Assembly (NCBI RefSeq): GCF_002029255.1
Contig: NZ_MZGT01000023.1
Location: forward strand, 1 to 64,000
Direction of reading: 5' to 3'
Source: Clostridium chromiireducens
GTDB taxonomy: Bacteria; Bacillota; Clostridia; Clostridiales; Clostridiaceae
DNA length: 64,000 nucleotides
This document shows, piece by piece, positions 1 to 8,070 of this stretch (the stretch's first letter is position 1; the number at the start of each line of letters is the position of its first letter). Below the pieces are notes generated by a model. It was not told the DNA's origin. It was given only the letters and a program-made list of their open reading frames with translations, and did no database searches. The position numbers and the translations under genes were made by a program.

Positions 1-1
1 A

Positions 2-151
2 TATAATATATGTGATATAATATGCAAAATTAAAATTGGTAAAAAAATAGATGAAGTAGTAATCTGGGATAAAGCAAAATACAGATTATCATCAATTTCA
101 TATGAATCACAATTTCCATATGTCATATTAGAATGTGAATTTATAAACTAG
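2..151 (+). CDS. 3' end of an unidentified gene cut by the window edge
   Basis: A reading frame is open from the first bases and ends in TAG at 149-151, giving about 49 C-terminal residues. They are rich in Lys, Ile and aromatic residues, with a plausible protein composition (for example VVIWDKAKYRL near the middle). It converges on the histidine kinase, whose stop lies about 20 bases away. No family is recognised. It could be a chance open frame, because only 49 codons are visible. Confidence 0.4.
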   Translation, partial: YNICDIICKIKIGKKIDEVVIWDKAKYRLSSISYESQFPYVILECEFIN

Positions 152-172
152 TTAATGCACTTTATGGATATA

Positions 173-1564
173 TTAAACCTTTTTCGGTATTTCTACTATA
201 AAATTAGTTCCTTTACCAATTATGCTATCTACTGTTACATTTCCACCATGTGCTTCAACGATGGACTTAGAAATCGTAAGTCCTATCCCTGCTCCACCTG
301 TTAATTTATTTCTCGACTCATCTGCTCTATAAAATCTCTCAAACACATAAGGTAAATCATCCTGTGATATTCCTATCCCTGTATCCTTAATGCTTATTTC
401 AATATAATTATTATCTTCATATATATTAACATCAACTTTACCATCTTTTTGAGTATATTTTAAGGCATTAGATATTAGATTAACTACAACTTGGCTTATT
501 TTATCTTTATCTAAATATGCAACAATATCTTTCTCATGAAAAATTAAAGATACACCTTTATTTAAAAATTCTTTTTCGAAGTTTAGAACTATATTTTTAA
601 CAACCTCACCAATATTAAACTTTGTCTTATTTAAAACGAGATTCTCACTTTCATACTGTGCTAACTTTTCCAAATCTCCTACAAGACGTTTAAGTCTTAG
701 TATCTCTTCATGGCAGCTTACAAGCCTCTCTGGGGTTGGCTCCCATATTCCATCTATTAGTGCTTCCATATGACTTTGAAGAGTAGAAAGTGGAGTTCTA
801 AGTTCATGGGAAACATCTTTTGTTAGTCTTTGCCTTAATTTTTCTTGTTCATTAAGAGAATACCCAAGACTATTGATAGTGGCAGTTAGTTTGTCTATCT
901 CCTCAACATTTGATTTCTTCTCAATCTTTTGACTATAATCCCCTTTTGAAATCATCTCTGCTATATTTATAACCTTCAAAATTGGTCTGCTTAATCCTTC
1001 AGCCATTATCAATCCCAGTATTAATGCACATAATAAAGAAGCTGCTCCAACACCTATAAGTATTTTATTTAGAGTTTTTGAATACATTATGTCATTTTCA
1101 TCATAATAAAAAGGGCCATAATGACCTATACTTATCGTTCCTACTTTATTAGAATTATTTATTATTGGATATTCATCTTTAGAATATTCACTTTCCCAGG
1201 TTGGAAAAATCTTTTCCATTGTACTAATCAAACGATTTTTAACTTCTTCACATTTAATATTATTGTAAGTTTCAGCATCCCATATTACTTTATTTGATGC
1301 ATCTTTTACAGTGATAAATAACCCATTTTCAATTGCACCAGCACCAATACTTTGAATTGCCTCAACATTAAAAGTTTTACTATCGCTATACTCACGACTT
1401 ATAGCTGCAACAATAATTTTATTGTCTCTTTCACGTTCTTGAATAACATAATTTTTGAATTGATTTACAAGAAAGAAGTGTGAAAGAATACTAATGAGTG
1501 CTACGCAAATCATAGTTATAAATATGTATGAAAGTGAAAGTCTGTTTCTAAGATTTTTCTTCAT
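173..1564 (-). CDS. HAMP-domain sensor histidine kinase
   Basis: Membrane sensor kinase of 463 residues, of the class paired with OmpR-type regulators. An N-terminal membrane segment (about residues 8-30), an extracytoplasmic sensor region of about 135 residues and a second membrane segment (about 167-188) are followed by HAMP. The dimerisation domain holds the phospho-accepting His in DVSHELRTPL, and the ATPase domain shows the N box (NLISNALKYT), G1 box (DTGIGI) and G2 box (GGAGIGLTI). The ATG at 1564 is chosen because GGAGGAG lies just upstream. It overlaps the end of the regulator gene by 17 bases, so the two are translationally coupled. The ligand cannot be told from sequence; the quinone-reductase remnant upstream might once have been a target. 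Confidence 0.93.
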   Translation of the reverse strand: MKKNLRNRLSLSYIFITMICVALISILSHFFLVNQFKNYVIQERERDNKIIVAAISREYSDSKTFNVEAIQSIGAGAIENGLFITVKDASNKVIWDAETYNNIKCEEVKNRLISTMEKIFPTWESEYSKDEYPIINNSNKVGTISIGHYGPFYYDENDIMYSKTLNKILIGVGAASLLCALILGLIMAEGLSRPILKVINIAEMISKGDYSQKIEKKSNVEEIDKLTATINSLGYSLNEQEKLRQRLTKDVSHELRTPLSTLQSHMEALIDGIWEPTPERLVSCHEEILRLKRLVGDLEKLAQYESENLVLNKTKFNIGEVVKNIVLNFEKEFLNKGVSLIFHEKDIVAYLDKDKISQVVVNLISNALKYTQKDGKVDVNIYEDNNYIEISIKDTGIGISQDDLPYVFERFYRADESRNKLTGGAGIGLTISKSIVEAHGGNVTVDSIIGKGTNFIVEIPKKV

Positions 1565-2264
1565 TAAATTCTCCTCCAAACCTATAGCCTGTTCCATGGA
1601 CAGTAATTATATACTGTGGATCCTTAGGATTGGTTTCAATCTTCTGTCTTATATTTTTAACGTGAGTATCTACATTACGATCATATCCATCATAATCATC
1701 TCCAAGTGCCGTGCTTATTAGCTCTTCCCTTGTAAAAGTCTTGTTAGGATACTTAAGTAAGGTCATCAATATTTTATATTGCCTTGAGGTAAGCGCTATA
1801 TTCTCTCCATTTTTCCGTATTTCTTTCTTTAACATATCTATTACCAAATCATTATCATTAAACGAAATTTCATTAGATAAAGGTACAACTTCTTCATTAA
1901 GTCTTCTAAATATAGCATATATTCTTGCTATAAGCTCTCTTGGACTAAAAGGTTTAGTTATGTAATCATCAGCGCCCATATGTAATCCTAAAATTATACT
2001 CTTTTCATCAATTTTTGCTGTAAGCATTATAATTGGTACCCTAGATTTTTTTCTAACTATGCTGCAGATTTCTTCACCTGTCATATCTGGCAGCATTAGA
2101 TCTAGAACTATTAAATCTGGATTAATCCTTTCAAACATCTCTAATGCTTGATTACCATCATATGCTTCAAATACAATTGCACCTTCCTTCTCTAGATATG
2201 ATTTTATAACTTCAACTATCTTATTTTCATCATCTACTATAAGAACCTTTTTCTCTTCCAGCAT
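1548..2264 (-). CDS. OmpR-family response regulator
   Basis: DNA-binding response regulator of 238 residues. The receiver domain has the acidic pair D11/D12, the phospho-acceptor D55 in VLDLMLPD and the conserved Lys in TKPF. The C-terminal winged helix (about residues 135-232) carries LTSRQYKIL and the HVKNIRQKI recognition helix. The ATG at 2264 follows GGGGGT. The gene is first in a two-gene operon and overlaps its cognate kinase. The kinase controls the phosphorylation state, and the regulator would act as a dimer on direct repeats in unknown promoters. Confidence 0.95.
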   Translation of the reverse strand: MLEEKKVLIVDDENKIVEVIKSYLEKEGAIVFEAYDGNQALEMFERINPDLIVLDLMLPDMTGEEICSIVRKKSRVPIIMLTAKIDEKSIILGLHMGADDYITKPFSPRELIARIYAIFRRLNEEVVPLSNEISFNDNDLVIDMLKKEIRKNGENIALTSRQYKILMTLLKYPNKTFTREELISTALGDDYDGYDRNVDTHVKNIRQKIETNPKDPQYIITVHGTGYRFGGEFNEEKS

Positions 2265-2278
2265 ATTTTACCCCCTAC

Positions 2279-2749
2279 CTAACTTAAATAATTATAACTT
2301 ATTCGATCAATATATCTTGAATTATGCATTCCATTTTGAGCATAATATTCATTAGGGCTGCCTGTGGTGCAAAACAATAATGCTTTTTTCCCATTTAATG
2401 GACCTCTTGGAGCTCCGTCAACACTTTCACAAGCAAATCCATAGGAAAAAACTCTGTCAACATACCCTTTTAACACTGCTGGAAGGCCTACCCACCAAAC
2501 AGGATTTACAAATGTAATGACATCAGCCCATTTAACATGGTCTTGTTCTGTTTTTATATCTTCAGGTATGTTTCCACTATGCAAAGCCTCAAAGTCAGCT
2601 GGTTTAAGAATAGGATCAAATCCTATTTCATAAAGATTTCTAACAGTAACATTATCCCCTTTTTATTTTGATGCTTTTTCTATACTATCCACTATTCCTC
2701 TGCAAAAACTTTCTGGGTTTGGATTAGCAAATACAACCAAATGATTCAT
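2279..2749 (-). pseudogene. Broken NAD(P)H quinone reductase (MdaB/NQO-like flavodoxin fold)
   Basis: Starting at the ATG at 2749 with a good AGGAGG site, the frame reads MNHLVVFANPNPESFCRG, typical of the flavodoxin-fold quinone reductases. An in-frame TAA interrupts it after about 30 codons (near 2663-2665). The rest continues in the same frame with the family motifs VNPVWWVGLPAVLKGYVDRV and FCTTGSP. The C-terminus stops at SYNYLS, tens of residues short of the usual 190 or so. Both the internal stop and the truncated end mark it as non-functional unless the stop is a sequencing error. It sits directly upstream of the two-component operon. Confidence 0.8.
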
Positions 2750-2888
2750 AATTAATTCCTCCTTAAATATAAATACATTCTATTTTCCCTTGAAAAAATA
2801 AATATATTCTATTCTTACTAGATGCCTATGAAGCATCTAATTAAATGGATATTTACAAAGAAATTTAATTATGTCTGTATTAGGAGAA

Positions 2889-4355
2889 TTAATTATTTCT
2901 TACAGCTTGATTTAGTGCATCATTTACAGCCATCATAATTCCCTTACTTGTCATTGTGGCACCCGATACTGCATCCACCTCTGTAGATTGTTTTTCTATA
3001 ATTTCTTTAGGAATTACTGCTAAAGCTTCTTTTCCTTTTGTTTCATTATTAGATACAATCTCTACATTTGTGATTTTGTCATCTTTTACTGTAACTGCAA
3101 CTTTTAAATCTGGATTTTTACCTTGTCCGATTCCATCATAAGTTCCATCATTATATTTTCCTTGGTTATTAGCTGTTGATGAAACATTGATTTCTGCTTG
3201 ACTTAAAGCATTATTTACTGCTTCCATGATTCCTTTACTTGTCATTGTAGATCCTGATACCACATCAACGCTTGTAGATTGTGTATCTATAATTTCCTTA
3301 GGTACTGTATTTAAGGCTTCTTTTCCCTTTGTTTCATTGTTAGATACTATGTCTACATTTGTGATTTTGTTGTCTTTTATAGTCACTGCAACTTTTAAAT
3401 CTGGATTCTTACCTTTCCCTACTCCTGTATATGTTCCATCTTTATATTTCTTTTGCTCTGATTTGTTAATATCTGAGCTACTAGCAACAGTAGTATTTGA
3501 TGAATGATTAGGCATTGTATCCTTCATAACGCCACCTAAAGCATTTACTCCAGTAAAAGCAGCAATAGCTATTGTACTAGGAAGTAATGGACTTACATCT
3601 TCACCTAAAATATTTACTTTAGTATTTTTTCTAGGACAAACATCTATGCACTTAAAGCAATTTATACATTCTCCACTGATCACCTTATCCATTTCATAAA
3701 GCTTTATTCCCATTGAACAATTATTTGTACATATTCTACAAGATCCACATTTGTCTCTAAGTTTCTTTATTTTTAAAATTCTAGCCTTTGATAAGATTGA
3801 AAAGACAGCTCCAAGTGGACAAAGGTATCTACAGAAAAATCTTTCTATAAAAACTGCTCCAATTGCTATTATTGCAAGTATTATAAATCCTCCTGTATAA
3901 CCTGCTATAGCACCCGAAATATTATCAAGCTGTGCAAATGCATCCCAAGGACTATAACTATCAAACACTGTACTACCGCTTGTCCAAATAACTACTATTA
4001 TAAATATTAAAATAACATATTTAAAATATTTTAATATAGAATCTACTTTTTCATTAACTTTGAATTTTGTTTTAAATACTTTTTTTGATATCATGTAAAT
4101 AAAATCATTAATAGCTCCGAAAGTACAAAGCCATCCACAAAAGAATCTCCCAAGTACTATGGTTATAATAAAAATTGTAACCATTGCTAATAATTGAGGC
4201 CATACTGATATTACATCAAAATTTCCTTTAAGAATCATTGAGTATAGCTTTTTTAATTGATTAAAAATCACTGCAACTAATTCTGGCATTAAAATTAAAA
4301 ACATAATTTGAGAAATTAATCTCAATCCTTGTAACTTTGATATTGTTTTTTTCAT
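2889..4355 (-). CDS. NapH/NosR-type membrane ferredoxin with two FMN-binding domains
   Basis: Membrane electron-transfer protein of 488 residues. The first 190 or so form several membrane helices and contain the paired motifs FFCGWLCTFG and FFCRYLCPLG. Two 4Fe-4S sites follow (CGSCRICTNNC and CINCFKCIDVC). After another hydrophobic segment come two FMN-binding domains (about 305-385 and 400-480), nearly identical to each other, each ending in the flavinylation motif SGST or SGAT. The likely FMN-carrying residues are T370 and T467. Known family logic is that ApbE attaches FMN to such threonines, and electrons pass from the cytoplasm through Fe-S clusters to extracytoplasmic flavins. The ApbE gene lies 48 bases upstream. 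The terminal acceptor is unknown. Confidence 0.9.
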   Translation of the reverse strand: MKKTISKLQGLRLISQIMFLILMPELVAVIFNQLKKLYSMILKGNFDVISVWPQLLAMVTIFIITIVLGRFFCGWLCTFGAINDFIYMISKKVFKTKFKVNEKVDSILKYFKYVILIFIIVVIWTSGSTVFDSYSPWDAFAQLDNISGAIAGYTGGFIILAIIAIGAVFIERFFCRYLCPLGAVFSILSKARILKIKKLRDKCGSCRICTNNCSMGIKLYEMDKVISGECINCFKCIDVCPRKNTKVNILGEDVSPLLPSTIAIAAFTGVNALGGVMKDTMPNHSSNTTVASSSDINKSEQKKYKDGTYTGVGKGKNPDLKVAVTIKDNKITNVDIVSNNETKGKEALNTVPKEIIDTQSTSVDVVSGSTMTSKGIMEAVNNALSQAEINVSSTANNQGKYNDGTYDGIGQGKNPDLKVAVTVKDDKITNVEIVSNNETKGKEALAVIPKEIIEKQSTEVDAVSGATMTSKGIMMAVNDALNQAVRNN

Positions 4356-4403
4356 CGTCTCTCTCCCATTCTACTATTCACGTTAATAAATTTTGTTTTT
4401 TTC

Positions 4404-5465
4404 TTATAGGCTATCCTTGTAAGTAAATTGTGTATTGGTTATCTTAAAATTATTTTTTATCCCTGAAGTCACATATACTTCTTTACTTTTAGTAATAAAA
4501 ATAGCATCAATTCCTTTCAAGGATTCTATTAATTTAATGCTCTTTTCAAGCCCCATTATATAACCCCCTGTAGATAGTCCATCCCCATCAATGGAGTGAT
4601 CTGAAATTATTGTTGAACTTATAATTTCACTTTCAGAAGGATATCCTGTTTTAGGATCAATTATGTGGTGATATATTTTTCCTTCCTTCGTAAAATACCT
4701 TTCATAATTTCCTGATGTAACTACAGATTTATTTTCCACGCTAATAACTCCAATATGTTCTCCACGAGTATCAGAAGGATTTTGAATACCTACGTTCCAT
4801 AAGGTGTTATCAGGCTTTGTGCCCAAGGCATAAATATTTCCTCCAAGATCGATTAAAGCGCTTTTAATCTTGCAATTTTCAAAAACTTTCCTTACTTCAT
4901 CTGCGGCATACCCTTTAGCTATTCCACCAACATCAATTGCTTGGTTTTCATGCTTTAATCCTATTGAATGATTCCTTTCATCAAGAATTATATCTTCATA
5001 ATTAACGAGTTTAAGATTATTGGTAATTTCACTTTTACTTGGTATTCTAGGATTATCACTTCCTATACGCCATAGACTTACTATAGGCCTTATAGTTGGA
5101 TCAAAAGTTCCTTCTGATAATCTGCTGTATTCCACTGTTTTTTTTATTACAAAGTAAGTATCTGTGCTTACCCCTTGGCTTGATACTCCAGCATTTTTAT
5201 TTATCATGGAGACCTCGCTAAATTCTTTATATACAGACATCTTATTTTCTATTACATTAAGTCTATCCATAGCTTCTTGAATGGCTCTTTCTCCATTTCT
5301 TCCATCTACTCTCAATCGTATTATTGTACCAAGCCCATAAAATTCTCTTACAATGGTTCCTTCACTTTCTTTCTTATTTTTATTAACTACATAAGTTGAA
5401 ATAACTATTATAAGAACTCCAATAACAATTCCTAAGAATAAATTTTGCTGAATTAATCTAATCAA
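4404..5465 (-). CDS. apbE: FAD:protein FMN transferase (ApbE family)
   Basis: Enzyme of 353 residues that transfers FMN from FAD to a threonine of FMN-binding domains outside the membrane. A single N-terminal hydrophobic segment (about residues 9-28) exports and anchors it; no lipobox cysteine is present. Family motifs are visible: DVGGIAKGYAAD, the LGGNIYALG strand, TSGNYERYF and HHIIDPKTGYP. It is first in a two-gene operon with the NapH-like protein, whose two FMN-binding domains are its obvious substrates. Confidence 0.93.
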   Translation of the reverse strand: MIRLIQQNLFLGIVIGVLIIVISTYVVNKNKKESEGTIVREFYGLGTIIRLRVDGRNGERAIQEAMDRLNVIENKMSVYKEFSEVSMINKNAGVSSQGVSTDTYFVIKKTVEYSRLSEGTFDPTIRPIVSLWRIGSDNPRIPSKSEITNNLKLVNYEDIILDERNHSIGLKHENQAIDVGGIAKGYAADEVRKVFENCKIKSALIDLGGNIYALGTKPDNTLWNVGIQNPSDTRGEHIGVISVENKSVVTSGNYERYFTKEGKIYHHIIDPKTGYPSESEIISSTIISDHSIDGDGLSTGGYIMGLEKSIKLIESLKGIDAIFITKSKEVYVTSGIKNNFKITNTQFTYKDSL

Positions 5466-5800
5466 TTTTTAATAACCCCCATAATATAAGATTTTAAATT
5501 TTTAAAACCACCTAATTCTTTGAGTTTTCCTTCCACCTACACCTACAACTTCTGAACGTATTCTAACATTTATTTGTGTGAATTTTATGGGGATAGAAAA
5601 CTTTAAAACAAAATAGATCTTAAATTTATGTGATAACTTACCGAAAGAGAAGGAGCTCTTTCAGATGTGGTATATATTTTAAGCATAAATCACATATACA
5701 TTAAGACTTATTACCATAAACCAAAAGAACCACCACATAAAGATGCATTAACATCTTTATGTAAGTGGTATCATAGTTGGTATAGTATTTATTTCTGGTG
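5466..5800. other. Intergenic region upstream of apbE, with a short hairpin
   Basis: No convincing gene is seen. It should hold the apbE promoter near its left end. At 5737-5764 the arms ACATAAAGATG and CATCTTTATGT form a hairpin that could end the small BFD gene on the minus strand, although the T-tract is poor. At 5641-5663 a GAAAGAG...CTCTTTC inverted repeat resembles one arm of the hairpin at 43193-43254. Confidence 0.4.
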
Positions 5801-5980
5801 CTATTTTCCTAATAATTCATCAACTAATGCCCTATTGTTTTCTACGCAATGTCCACATCCAGTTCCTACTTCAGTTTTTTCTTGAACTTCTTCAAATGAT
5901 TTTGCCCCATTAGCAATGGCATTCTTTATGTCTTGTACTTTAACATTTTTGCATCCGCATATTACTTTATCATTATCCAT
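5801..5980 (-). CDS. Single-domain BFD-like [2Fe-2S] protein
   Basis: A 59-residue protein made of one bacterioferritin-associated-ferredoxin-like domain. The four ligand cysteines are in CGC near residue 9 and CGHC near residue 43, the C-x-C ... C-x2-C spacing of that family. The ATG at 5980 is chosen over upstream frame starts because AGGAG lies seven bases before it. Family members bind a [2Fe-2S] cluster and act in iron release or small electron transfers. It is closely related to each half of the tandem protein at 6420-6833, so the two probably arose by duplication. A long inverted repeat lies between them. Confidence 0.85.
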   Translation of the reverse strand: MDNDKVICGCKNVKVQDIKNAIANGAKSFEEVQEKTEVGTGCGHCVENNRALVDELLGK

Positions 5981-6118
5981 TATCTCGTCTCCTTTAACTA
6001 TTTTTAGTTTATATATGAAATCTTCTAACAATTATTATTTTTAGCACTTACATCTTTATTATGTATGCTTTTCAGATTATATATAAACAAATCATAACCT
6101 TAGCATATGCTTTTAAAT

Positions 6119-6384
6119 ATAACCCAACTAGAAATGAGTAGCATACTTTTGTGGAATGTTTCATAAGGAATTTTTATGGATGTGATTCTTAGAATAAAAG
6201 TTGTTCCAAATATGCTAGTTCAAAAAGTGATGCTCCAAATTTTATATTTGGTCAGCAGAACTTTCTCTGTGAGCGTTTTGCCTTTGAGGCTAGCATTTTG
6301 GGTACAACTTTTATTCTTAGAGTCACCCATAAAAATTCCTTAGAAACTGGAACAAAAGTATGCTACTCATTTCGGTGAGTTATT
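6119..6384. repeat. Long imperfect inverted repeat (MITE-like element)
   Basis: Two arms of roughly 85 bases, at about 6119-6210 and 6298-6384, are reverse complements with scattered mismatches. The outer part reads GAAATGAGTAGCATACTTTT on the left and its complement on the right. The inner part shares AGAATAAAAGTTGT and its complement. The loop of about 90 bases contains smaller TGCTAG/CTAGCA pairings. There is no open frame of any size. This is the shape of a non-autonomous transposable element or a very stable intergenic fold. No clear target duplication was found. Confidence 0.7.
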
Positions 6385-6419
6385 GTATAAGTTTAAGTTA
6401 AGTTCTGTTTATCTTTATA

Positions 6420-6833
6420 CTATCTTGCTAATAATTGTTTAACTAATTCTTTATTGCTTTCTACGCAATGTCCACAACCAGTTCCTACTTTTGTAATAGC
6501 TTGCACTTCTTCAAATGATTTAGCTCCATTTTTAATTGCATTATTTATATCTTGTACTGTAACTTTAAAGCAACCACATACTACTGCATTTTCTTCTATT
6601 TTATTTGTTAATATTAATTTATTAATTAGTGCTTTATTACCTTCTACACAGCGGCCACAGCCAGTACCAACTTTAGTGATAGTTTGCACTTCTTCAAATG
6701 ATTTTGCACCATTTTTAACTGCATTCTTTAAATCTTGTTCTGTTATTTTAAAACATCCACAAACAATTTTATTGTCCTCAGTTTTAACTTCTTCCTTTAT
6801 TCCAAATAATTTTGATAATATTGATTTAATCAT
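6420..6833 (-). CDS. Tandem BFD-like [2Fe-2S] protein
   Basis: A 137-residue protein with two BFD-like domains in a row (about residues 22-75 and 84-137), preceded by a short amphipathic N-terminus. Each domain keeps all four ligands (CGC, then CGRC in the first and CGHC in the second), so two [2Fe-2S] clusters are expected. GAGGAGAG precedes the ATG at 6833. The domains are far more similar to each other and to the 59-residue neighbour than to typical Bfd, which suggests recent duplication. No bacterioferritin is nearby. A role in electron transfer with the flavoprotein locus or in iron-sulfur handling is inference. Confidence 0.87.
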   Translation of the reverse strand: MIKSILSKLFGIKEEVKTEDNKIVCGCFKITEQDLKNAVKNGAKSFEEVQTITKVGTGCGRCVEGNKALINKLILTNKIEENAVVCGCFKVTVQDINNAIKNGAKSFEEVQAITKVGTGCGHCVESNKELVKQLLAR

Positions 6834-6938
6834 CTTACGTAACTCTCCTCATTATTTTTTTATTTATATGAAAGGTGTTTTATAATATAGTCACCTCTAT
6901 TAACTATTTTTTAAAGTTTTTATTTTTATTAATGTTCC

Positions 6939-7367
6939 TTATATGCTTAAGTATTCTAATTTGATTGACTCTGCTAGCTCTGGATTTTGTTTCGAGACAT
7001 TCATTAGGTACATAAGTACATTTCCTGGATACTCTATCTTATCTTTTAATTGAGTATATTCTAAAGATCTTCTTGTTAGTGCTACAACACAATTTTCACT
7101 ATGATTTTCATTGCAGTCTTTACATAACTTACAGATATTTGCGATTCCTCTGGCAATTATTTTATCCTCATAGTATTTTAAATCGTCCTTTGGAATTAGA
7201 TTTTGTCCATCCTCTATAGCTTTTATAGCTTTATCTTTTATATTTTCTACAACATACTTTGCAAATCCAATATTGCACTTTCTATAATTACAATTATCTG
7301 AACCTTTCTGGCAACAGTCATCGCATATTTCTTTCATATCATTCTCCAAATTACTTAAATAGTCCAC
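6939..7367 (-). CDS. Cysteine-rich protein of unknown function
   Basis: The family is not recognised. The 142-residue, soluble-looking protein has two cysteine clusters: CDDCCQKGSDNC with a further C five residues on near the N-terminus, and CKLCKDCNENHSENC in the middle. The spacing suggests a metal or iron-sulfur site built from both. The start is uncertain. The GTG at 7367 has AAAGGAAGAG upstream, while an in-frame ATG ten codons later has TTTGGAG. Three evenly spaced copies of a MarR-type operator lie 60-100 bases upstream, matching the site at the promoter of the adjacent marR gene. It is therefore probably repressed by that regulator, and may be a redox or metal stress protein. Confidence 0.75.
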   Translation of the reverse strand: MDYLSNLENDMKEICDDCCQKGSDNCNYRKCNIGFAKYVVENIKDKAIKAIEDGQNLIPKDDLKYYEDKIIARGIANICKLCKDCNENHSENCVVALTRRSLEYTQLKDKIEYPGNVLMYLMNVSKQNPELAESIKLEYLSI

Positions 7368-7422
7368 TTAAACTCTTCCTTTCCAATCTCAAATCATATT
7401 CTCTAAATAAAATTAATTAATC

Positions 7423-7468
7423 ATTACTAATTAGTTAACTACTAACTAGTTAATTACTAATTAGTACT
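7423..7468. promoter_or_regulatory. Triple MarR-type operator array
   Basis: Three palindromic decamers occur exactly 15 bases apart: ACTAATTAGT at 7426-7435, ACTAACTAGT at 7441-7450 and ACTAATTAGT at 7456-7465. The same decamer forms the core of the palindrome in the marR promoter at 8081-8100. The array lies upstream of the cysteine-rich gene and overlaps its likely promoter region. Control by the neighbouring MarR is inferred from the shared site. Confidence 0.7.
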
Positions 7469-7490
7469 ATTTATTTAAAAATTAAGGTGT

Positions 7491-7622
7491 AACTTTATCT
7501 GATGTCTAGCCACTGTAACACTCCCATCTTCTATTGAAGCGGGAGATAACAGTGGCACGACCCTAGATAAGTTCAACTAACCTTCAGTGGGAGATAAAAC
7601 TCCCTCTGAAGCTAAGTTTCAC
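7491..7622. repeat. Structured intergenic element with two hairpins
   Basis: Outer arms AACTTTATCTGATGTCTAG and CTAGATAAGTT enclose a hairpin with GCCACTGT/ACAGTGGC and CTCCC/GGGAG stems. A second hairpin follows, CTTCAG...GGGAG/CTCCC...CTGAAG. Both carry the same GGGAGATAA segment. It may be a remnant end of a palindrome-flanked element (IS200/IS605-like) or a structured RNA. It is not a cobalamin riboswitch despite the GCCACTG string. Its strand is undecided. Confidence 0.5.
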
Positions 7623-7623
7623 T

Positions 7624-8070
7624 TTATACACCTGATAATTTCTTTAACATATTTATTAGATTCTTCTTCTCTTCAACACTTAAAGCACTAAAAATTTCAC
7701 TTAAATTATCTACGTGCTTAGGAAAAAGTTCACTCATAAGCTTTCTTCCTTTTTCAGAAATGCTTATCAGACTCGCACGTCTATCCTTAGGATCAGGTCG
7801 TCTTTCGATTAAATCATCCTTAGCTAGGTTATCTATAACAACAGTCATATTACCACCAGTTGAAAGAGTTTTCTCTAATATTTCACTGACTCTTAAGTCT
7901 CCTTTATGATACAGTACTTCAAGTACTCCAAATTGTGAAAAAGTTAATCCTCCTTCTTTGATAATTTTAATTTCTCTTTTATTAACACTTTGTATGCATC
8001 GGCTTAATGCTATAATAGCTTTTAAATTTAAATCATTTAATTCTCCATAAGTAACTTTCTTCTTATCCAT
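7624..8070 (-). CDS. MarR-family transcriptional regulator
   Basis: A 148-residue winged-helix repressor. The central DNA-binding part (GGLTFSQFGVLEVLYHKGDL, then LSTGGNMTVVIDNL as recognition helix) and the wing DPKDRRASLISISEKGR are typical. Dimerisation helices lie at both ends. The ATG at 8070 is chosen because the more upstream TTG at 8104-8106 is itself part of a consensus -35 box. With that promoter, transcription would begin at or next to the ATG, so the mRNA is probably leaderless. A perfect 20-base palindrome between -35 and -10 implies autorepression. The likely further target is the cysteine-rich gene downstream. Confidence 0.9.
   Translation of the reverse strand: MDKKKVTYGELNDLNLKAIIALSRCIQSVNKREIKIIKEGGLTFSQFGVLEVLYHKGDLRVSEILEKTLSTGGNMTVVIDNLAKDDLIERRPDPKDRRASLISISEKGRKLMSELFPKHVDNLSEIFSALSVEEKKNLINMLKKLSGV

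Noticed and set aside
7508..7558. GCCACTGTAA string resembling the B12 box of a cobalamin riboswitch
   Set aside because: The rest of the cobalamin aptamer core is absent, and GCCACTGT occurs on both strands because it is one arm of a hairpin.
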